NCBI GenBank assembly: GCA_947311585.1
Contig: CAMZLQ010000021.1
Coordinates: 1-41,190, forward strand
Direction of reading: 5' to 3'
Source: an uncultured Alcanivoracaceae bacterium
GTDB taxonomy: Bacteria; Pseudomonadota; Gammaproteobacteria; Xanthomonadales; Marinicellaceae
DNA length: 41,190 nt
Positions 35,698-41,190 of this stretch are shown one piece after another; the stretch's first letter is position 1, and each line of letters opens with the position of its first letter. Under the pieces are notes generated by a model. The model saw nothing but the letters and a program-made list of their open reading frames with translations, searched no databases and was not told the origin of the DNA. The translations under genes were made by a program, and so were the position numbers.

Positions 35698-37017
35698 ATG
35701 ACAAGTCAAACTTCTTTGGTTTCACAAAACCCGCAAGATTTTATCGCATTTTTACAACAAAATAACATCAAACGATTTTCTTTGGTTTTTGATAAAAATA
35801 CCAACAAAGTCATTGTTTCAGATGAAAAATTACAATCAGTGGCTGATTTTATTAATGCCGATAAACGTGATTTTGCACAACACGAAGGCATGTTGTTTCA
35901 GGTCAGTGAAAAATACGGTGTGCTGTTTGGTGCATTTATCCACAAAACCAATCGTGGACAAGCCTCGGGGGGATTGAGATACTGGCATTATGCTAGCATG
36001 GAAGATTTTTTGCGTGATGGTATGCGTTTATCCAAAGGCATGACGCGCAAAAATGCTTTAGCCAATCTGTGGTGGGGTGGCGGTAAAGGCATTATGGTTC
36101 ATAATCCAGTCAATGATAAAAACGACACAAAGATGCGTGAAGAATTATACAAAGATTACGGACGATTTATCACCTCAATTAAAGGGTGTTACATCACCGC
36201 TGAGGATGTTGGCACCTGTGAAGAAGACATGGCAAATGTGTTTTCACAAACGCGTTTTACTACTTGCATTCCAGCATCGGTTGGTGGCAGTGGTAATCCT
36301 TCATCAGCAACAGCATTGGGTGTGGTACATGGCATGGAAGCGGCATTGAAGTTTTTAGACTTAGGCACATTAGAAGGTAAAACCGTTGCCGTACAAGGCA
36401 TGGGTCATGTGGCAGAGCCAATGATGGGTTATATGTTCGAACGTAAGGTAGCAAAAATTATTGCGGTGGATATTAACCAAGACTTAATTGATGAGGTAAA
36501 AGCCAAATACACTGATAAAAATTTGGAGGCTCGCCTTGTTGACATCAAAGATAATTCAATACTGTTTGAAGAATGCGATATTCTTGCTCCGTGTGCAACG
36601 GGTGCGATTTTAAATGATGAGTCGATTCCTCAAATCAAAGCCAAAATCATTTGTGGTGCATCAAATAACCAACTTAAAGATTCAACAATTCACGGTCAAA
36701 TGCTAGCAGATAGAGGCATCACTTATGTTCCTGATTTTTTGGTTAATCGCATGGGAATTGTAAATTGTGCAGATGAACAATCCGGTTATATTGACGATGA
36801 TCCTTATTTTTACCGTCATTTAGACCAAAATTACGAATATTCAGTTTTTCAAACTGCACTACATGTGCTTAATCAATCCAAAGTCACCAACACACCTCCT
36901 GCAGATGTGGCAATCAAATTAGCCGATGAATTGGCATTAGAAAACAATCCGATTTATGGTCATCGAGGTGAAAAAATTATTGAATCATTGGTAATAAACA
37001 AGTGGCATACTGCATGA
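35698..37017 (+). CDS. Glu/Leu/Phe/Val dehydrogenase family protein
   Basis: A 439-residue NAD(P)-dependent oxidative deaminase. GGLRYWHYASMEDFLRDGMRLSKGMTRKNAL leads to the catalytic lysine segment WWGGGKGIMVHNP. Then TAEDVGTCEEDM and PASVGGSGNPSSATALGVV follow, and the Rossmann dinucleotide loop VAVQGMGHVAEPMMG. The sequence is nearer leucine/phenylalanine dehydrogenases than hexameric glutamate dehydrogenase, but an N-terminal extension of about 60 residues is unusual, and the substrate is not certain. It would supply 2-oxoacids and ammonia from amino acids freed by the peptidases. Confidence 0.88.
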   Translation: MTSQTSLVSQNPQDFIAFLQQNNIKRFSLVFDKNTNKVIVSDEKLQSVADFINADKRDFAQHEGMLFQVSEKYGVLFGAFIHKTNRGQASGGLRYWHYASMEDFLRDGMRLSKGMTRKNALANLWWGGGKGIMVHNPVNDKNDTKMREELYKDYGRFITSIKGCYITAEDVGTCEEDMANVFSQTRFTTCIPASVGGSGNPSSATALGVVHGMEAALKFLDLGTLEGKTVAVQGMGHVAEPMMGYMFERKVAKIIAVDINQDLIDEVKAKYTDKNLEARLVDIKDNSILFEECDILAPCATGAILNDESIPQIKAKIICGASNNQLKDSTIHGQMLADRGITYVPDFLVNRMGIVNCADEQSGYIDDDPYFYRHLDQNYEYSVFQTALHVLNQSKVTNTPPADVAIKLADELALENNPIYGHRGEKIIESLVINKWHTA

Positions 37018-37039
37018 GGTAATGTTATTTAAACGGTCT

Positions 37040-39127
37040 CTAATTTATTGCATTAAACCAATTTGCCCACAAGACTAAAGCACCAGAACTGCCCGTTAAA
37101 TGAGTGGCTTTATTGTTATCTCTACCGACCCAAAAGGTAGCCAAATATTCTTGGTTAAATCCCACAAACCAGCTATTTTTGCCTTGGTTTGTTGTGCCTG
37201 TTTTTCCGTATAAACCACTAAAACCATAGGAGTAAGTTAGTTTAGCAGCAGTTCCGTTAACAGTAACCTGATGTAAAGCCGTGCGAATTTGTGCCAGTGC
37301 AATTGGATCAATATGCCTGTTATTTACATGCTTGTTTTGACGAATAAGCTTGTTGTCTTTATCGACCACTTGTCTTATTGAGATTAATTGATTGCTGGTG
37401 TTTTTTGATGCTAACAGTAAATATAAATTGGTGACTTCATAAGGAGTCAGTTCAGTTGCTCCAAGAAAAATAGAAGGGTGTTTGCTGCGGATAATATTTA
37501 ATCCAAGTTTTTTAAGGTAACTGACAAAATTATTAACGCCCAGTTTTAGTCCTAAATTAACGGTGGCTTGGTTACGTGATTTGATGAGTGCCAGTTGTGC
37601 AGGAATTTGCCCCAGTGACTGACCATCGTAATTTTTAGGTTTCCAGTATTCGCCCTGTTTTAATTTTATTTTGGAAGGTGAATCCGCAATTAATGTTGAT
37701 AAGGTAAAACCAGGCAATTGTTCAAGAGCCGCTAAATAAACAAAGGGTTTAATCAACGAACCAATTTGGCGTTTGGACAACAGGGTTCGGTTGTATAAAC
37801 TGGTTTTATTTTTATCGCCTTTGAGGGCTAACACCTCTCCTGTATTGGCATCGCTAACGATAGCCGCGGCTTGCAGGTTTTTTGCTAGTTTATCTGTTTG
37901 GGATTGCAACGTGCGTGAAAGTTGTTGTTGAATGAAGGGGTTTAACGAGGTAAATATATGCAAACCTTGGGTGTTTAATATTTTTTTATCGAGTGACTCG
38001 GAGAGATGTTTTTTGACAAGACTTAAAAAATCACGGTATTGGCTGTCAGCAAAGGCAGAATTTATGCGAATGGATAAGTCCGTTTTTTTTGCTCGCAACC
38101 ATTGTGTTTTGGTAATAATTGACGTTTTATACCACGAATTAAGAACGGTATTTCTTCGTTTCAAAGCGCGCATTTTTTGTTTTATTGGGTGATACCATGA
38201 TGGCCCTTTAATGATTCCAATCAATAAGGCTTGTTCTGATAGGGTCAATTGAGATGGTTTTTTGGAATAATAATAGTGAGCCGCCTGTTTTATGCCATGA
38301 ATAGCCGTAGAGCCTTTTTGTCCCCAATAGATGTCATTGAAATAATTTTCAATAATCTCACCTTTATCAAATTTATTTTCAAGCATAATCGCAGCGATGG
38401 CTTCATTGATTTTTCTTAACCAGCTTTTATTGTTGTAATGCAGTCTATTTTTAATTAATTGTTGAGTGATAGTGCTGCCACCTTGAACTATTTTGCCAGA
38501 AAAAACATTTTTAATAACAGCCCGTAGTATGCCTATTACATCAATGCCAAAGTGCTGATTGAAATTTCTGTCTTCAACGGCTTGTAACCCCATTACCATG
38601 GTGTTGGGGATTTCTGTGATTTTCACGGGTTGGCGGTTTTCAAAGTTTTTTGAATAAATTTGCCCAATCAACAAGGGCTCTAACCGAATAAGATCAACAT
38701 TTGATTGGCTTATTATGCCATTGACAAGGGTAAATTGAACAATTTTGGATTTTTCTTTCCCACCAAAAAAATTAAAGCCCTTTGTGTGAATTGTGTATTC
38801 GTTATTTAATTTCGAGTAAGTGCCGATGTTGTTGAGCGAGCTGCCCTTTTTATAGCCTAAGACCAAAAGCTCATAGTCAATTGCTTGTGAGCTGATTTTT
38901 TTACCATTGTACAGATTCAACTCTCGGGCATAAATATTCGAAGGAATTGACCAGTTGTACTCAACAAACAAGCTGTTGACAATAAATTGCAAATAAAGAT
39001 ACCATGGAACGAATAAACCAATAGAAAAACCAACACTGAGCCATAAAACTGAACGAAAAATAAACCTATTCGAGGTTTTTAACCGTTTAGTTTGTTTTTT
39101 TTTGGATTTAGGTGACACCTTTTTCAA
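37040..39127 (-). CDS. mrcB: Bifunctional penicillin-binding protein 1B
   Basis: A 695-residue class A PBP. Short basic cytoplasmic tail, one membrane segment (RSVLWLSVGFSIGLFVPWYLYLQFIV), and a UB2H-like domain (about 65-160) typical of PBP1B. The GT51 transglycosylase has VEDRNFNQHFGID with the catalytic Glu and GGSTITQQLIKN. The transpeptidase has SLIK (SxxK), SRN (SxN) and KTGTT motifs. It polymerises and crosslinks peptidoglycan. Shorter than E. coli PBP1B (844). The start codon is a TTG with a poor ribosome site, and no in-frame ATG lies nearby. Confidence 0.93.
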   Translation of the reverse strand: MKKVSPKSKKKQTKRLKTSNRFIFRSVLWLSVGFSIGLFVPWYLYLQFIVNSLFVEYNWSIPSNIYARELNLYNGKKISSQAIDYELLVLGYKKGSSLNNIGTYSKLNNEYTIHTKGFNFFGGKEKSKIVQFTLVNGIISQSNVDLIRLEPLLIGQIYSKNFENRQPVKITEIPNTMVMGLQAVEDRNFNQHFGIDVIGILRAVIKNVFSGKIVQGGSTITQQLIKNRLHYNNKSWLRKINEAIAAIMLENKFDKGEIIENYFNDIYWGQKGSTAIHGIKQAAHYYYSKKPSQLTLSEQALLIGIIKGPSWYHPIKQKMRALKRRNTVLNSWYKTSIITKTQWLRAKKTDLSIRINSAFADSQYRDFLSLVKKHLSESLDKKILNTQGLHIFTSLNPFIQQQLSRTLQSQTDKLAKNLQAAAIVSDANTGEVLALKGDKNKTSLYNRTLLSKRQIGSLIKPFVYLAALEQLPGFTLSTLIADSPSKIKLKQGEYWKPKNYDGQSLGQIPAQLALIKSRNQATVNLGLKLGVNNFVSYLKKLGLNIIRSKHPSIFLGATELTPYEVTNLYLLLASKNTSNQLISIRQVVDKDNKLIRQNKHVNNRHIDPIALAQIRTALHQVTVNGTAAKLTYSYGFSGLYGKTGTTNQGKNSWFVGFNQEYLATFWVGRDNNKATHLTGSSGALVLWANWFNAIN

Positions 39128-39218
39128 TGGAATAACGTACTTAACAATAGTGAATAAAGAATATTAACATGATGTTCAGAAAAAATACTTAAAATACTAA
39201 ATTTTATGAGGAGATATA

Positions 39219-39956
39219 ATGACAATTTTACCAATGATTTTATTGCTACTAATGGCAACCATAACTTATGCAGACACTAGCCTGACCTTTACCAATAAAA
39301 AGGATAATGTGGCAATGAAAATGCAGATAGCAGGAAACAAGATGCGAGCCACTTCGGTTGGGGATAACAGTTCTTATATGATTTATGATGCAGCAAATAC
39401 AACTTTTACCATGGTTGATACTAAGGATAAGAGTTACTTTGTCATGGACAAAGAAGCCATTGCATCATTAAGTGATATCGGTGCGATGATGGATAAAATG
39501 TTAGAAAAACAATTGGCAGATATGCCCGCAGAACAAAGAGAGATGATGCGAGGAATGATGGCCAATATGATTAAATCCCAAATTTCTAAAGAAATGCCAA
39601 AACCAGAATATTCATTGACGGGGAAAACAAAATCTTACAATGGCTTTGATTGTCGAGTTGTAAAGAAAAAATTGAAACGTAAAAAATCTGAATTTTGCGT
39701 AACAGAATATTCGGCAATTGGCATGAGTCAAGATGAATACAGAGTCATTGAGTCTTTCCAAGGCGTTATGTCTCATATGGCAAAGCAGTTTGGAGCCGAT
39801 AAATCCATGGATTTTTCAGAATTAGGAGATTTTATTCCTGTTAACTACAATCAAGCCGGTGAGCAAGGCACCTTAAGTGAAGTCAATCATAACACGATAG
39901 ATTCATCCTTGTTTGTACTGCCTTCAGATTATAAACGCCAAGAAATGCCGTTTTAA
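39219..39956 (+). CDS. Exported DUF4412-like protein
   Basis: A 245-residue protein with signal peptide TILPMILLLLMATITYA and a strong ribosome site (GAGGAG). The mature part has the DUF4412-like layout: DTSLTFTNKKDNVAMKMQIAGNKMRA, SSYMIYDAANTTFTMVDTKDKSYFVMDKEA, a Met-rich helix (DMPAEQREMMRGMMANMIKSQ), then GKTKSYNGFDCRVVKKKL and FCVTEYSAIGM. Two cysteines may pair. Probably periplasmic; function unknown. Divergent from mrcB (91 bases between the start codons). Confidence 0.7.
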   Translation: MTILPMILLLLMATITYADTSLTFTNKKDNVAMKMQIAGNKMRATSVGDNSSYMIYDAANTTFTMVDTKDKSYFVMDKEAIASLSDIGAMMDKMLEKQLADMPAEQREMMRGMMANMIKSQISKEMPKPEYSLTGKTKSYNGFDCRVVKKKLKRKKSEFCVTEYSAIGMSQDEYRVIESFQGVMSHMAKQFGADKSMDFSELGDFIPVNYNQAGEQGTLSEVNHNTIDSSLFVLPSDYKRQEMPF

Positions 39957-40112
39957 TCAAAAAGTACAAATATTTGCAATATCTGTTATAACACTGTATT
40001 TTTAAAAAAATGCTTAAATAAGTGCCATAAAGAATTCAAAAACGTGTGTGGCAAGTAGAGTTCTTTATTGAAACTTATACTAATGGATTAGAAAACACAA
40101 ATGGAATTTAAT

Positions 40113-40155
40113 AACGCTAAGTTATCTCTTAATTTAACTTAGCGTTTTTCTTTTC
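40113..40155 (+). terminator. Rho-independent terminator in the 39957-40165 gap
   Basis: AACGCTAAGTT and AACTTAGCGTT form an 11-base-pair stem with a 12-base loop, followed by TTTCTTTT on the plus strand. It lies 157 bases after the DUF4412-like stop. A weak promoter-like pair (TTGCAA, 17 bases, TATTTT at 39974-40002) precedes it, so an independent small RNA of about 150 bases is possible but unproven. Confidence 0.7.
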
Positions 40156-40165
40156 TGTAATCCCC

Positions 40166-41190
40166 TCAATGGCTAGAATATACACGGTGTTTTTTATTGT
40201 CGGGTTTGCACTTGATCTTGAAAAAAAGCAGCCATTTAGTCTTGTGAAATGAATCGTAATCTAAGCTGTTTTCAGGTTTAAAACACGCATTTAAGAAATC
40301 TTTATTCACTAATAAATAACGCTTTTGTTTTTCATGAATCCAATTAACAGCGGCCTGTTGTTGTTCTTTTTTGGGGCGATGATGCCCAAAGTGAGTGGTT
40401 TTCCAATGCGTATGCAATAATAATTTCTCACGCATACCAACCAAACCAAGTTCCGCATCTTGTGGTAGAACTTTGGCAATCGCTGCCATCATCGGCTGAG
40501 TGCTCATGGCTTTATCAACCAATGGCATTGCCCATAAACTATAACTAAGCCACATACCTAGCATAAAAATGGTGTATATTTTTAAGGCATTTTTTTTAAA
40601 AACAATACTAACAATTAAACCAAACAAACCAAGTGATACCAGCCAATACCAAGGATTAACAAGATATTTAGCGGTTAAATGCGTCACCTTTTCAACGCCA
40701 AATACGCCAGAAAAACCGATTAAACAAAAAGTAAGTGATGATATAAGCACTAATGCAATGAGTATTCGATGTATGATTTTATTGGCCATGAGTTGTTCAA
40801 AATAGGGCGCAATAACTAGAACAAACATCGGTAAAATTGGCAGCATGTATTCGGCACGTTTGCCTTTGGATAAACTAAAAAAGAAAACCACAAAAATAAC
40901 CATTGCTAAAGGGTAAATAATGCGTCTGTCTTTATCTTTAAAAGCCTGTTTTATCGGCTTAATCAACCAAGGAATAAACAAACTCAAAGGCAACCAAAAC
41001 AACGGAATTACCTCAAGTACATAATAATAAAAAGGTTGCAGATGCGCCCAAGACTTGGCGTATCGGTTAACCGTTTGTTTTAGTAAAATATTATCACGAT
41101 AGGCCAAAACATCAGGTGTTGGATTGTTGTCTACTTGAATCAACATCGGAATTAACCACAGTGATACAGCAAAAAGTAAAAAGAATAGTC
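40166..41190 (-). CDS. C-terminal part of an ArnT/PMT-like (GT39) membrane glycosyltransferase
   Basis: The track lists an ATG at 41146, but the frame stays open to the window edge (LFFLLFAVSLWLIP), so the gene is partial and its start lies outside. Visible are five or more membrane helices (PLFWLPLSLFIPWLI, IIYPLAMVIFVVFFFSLSKGKRAEYMLPILPMFVLVIAP, LIALVLISSLTFCLIGFSGVF). The SKGKRAEYMLPILP segment matches the loop of ArnT-like glycosyltransferases that use a lipid-linked sugar (LSxxKLxxYxLP). A soluble C-terminal tail follows (HWKTTHFGHHRPKKE). Probable role: transfer of a sugar to lipid A or another envelope acceptor. Confidence 0.82.
   Translation of the reverse strand, partial: LFFLLFAVSLWLIPMLIQVDNNPTPDVLAYRDNILLKQTVNRYAKSWAHLQPFYYYVLEVIPLFWLPLSLFIPWLIKPIKQAFKDKDRRIIYPLAMVIFVVFFFSLSKGKRAEYMLPILPMFVLVIAPYFEQLMANKIIHRILIALVLISSLTFCLIGFSGVFGVEKVTHLTAKYLVNPWYWLVSLGLFGLIVSIVFKKNALKIYTIFMLGMWLSYSLWAMPLVDKAMSTQPMMAAIAKVLPQDAELGLVGMREKLLLHTHWKTTHFGHHRPKKEQQQAAVNWIHEKQKRYLLVNKDFLNACFKPENSLDYDSFHKTKWLLFFKIKCKPDNKKHRVYSSH

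Overview
The window looks like chromosomal DNA of a low-GC, protein-degrading marine gammaproteobacterium. Several secreted proteins end in an xIFxNGFE-type tail. Together with the many exported peptidases, this suggests Marinicella or a relative. The genus is inference; only a 16S or genome comparison would settle it. No tRNA, rRNA or CRISPR array was seen.

Layout. 1-2.3 kb: a secreted SpoIID/LytB-domain protein whose signal peptide and body lie in different frames. 2.3-8.8 kb (minus): an operon of an M16 peptidase, a large M1-M28-PDZ fusion and an unknown protein. 8.8-9.04 kb: a 230-bp MITE-like element with 19-bp inverted repeats. 9.07-12.3 kb (minus): a thioesterase, an M28 carboxypeptidase-like enzyme and a secreted glucose/sorbosone dehydrogenase-like protein. 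12.4-19.2 kb: ruvC, DUF302, DUF4197, an ATP-grasp protein, a PhnA-like protein, a GNAT remnant, UPF0158, a pilin-like lipoprotein and recJ. 19.4-21.5 kb: a type II restriction-modification cassette, AT-rich and with its own promoter and terminator. 21.7-24.3 kb (minus): groESL with a heat-shock-type promoter, and a yeast-type cytosine deaminase. 24.3-27.5 kb: DUF1329, ychF and a LamG-like secreted protein.

27.5-33.8 kb: a short repeat cluster, a four-helix membrane protein, a membrane-anchored glutaredoxin, and a MoxR-type AAA ATPase / VWA pair split by an inserted ParDE toxin-antitoxin cassette with a third unknown gene. Two divergent paralogous anchored proteins follow. 33.8-35.6 kb: three copies of a 109-bp CGTC-tagged palindromic repeat surround a GIY-YIG nuclease gene and an HMA lipoprotein/DUF4395 pair. 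35.7-41.2 kb: an amino-acid dehydrogenase, PBP1B, a DUF4412-like protein and the C-terminal part of an integral-membrane glycosyltransferase that runs off the window.

Most of the window is housekeeping (recombination, chaperonin, cell wall, ribosome-associated GTPase) and nutrient scavenging through secreted peptidases. Accessory material sits in discrete patches: MITE, R-M, ParDE and the REP/GIY-YIG block. The GIY-YIG gene embedded among palindromic repeats, the ParDE-plus-one insertion and the GFE C-terminal tail are the best candidates for something undescribed. Several genes have a -10 box exactly six bases before the ATG, which suggests leaderless mRNAs.
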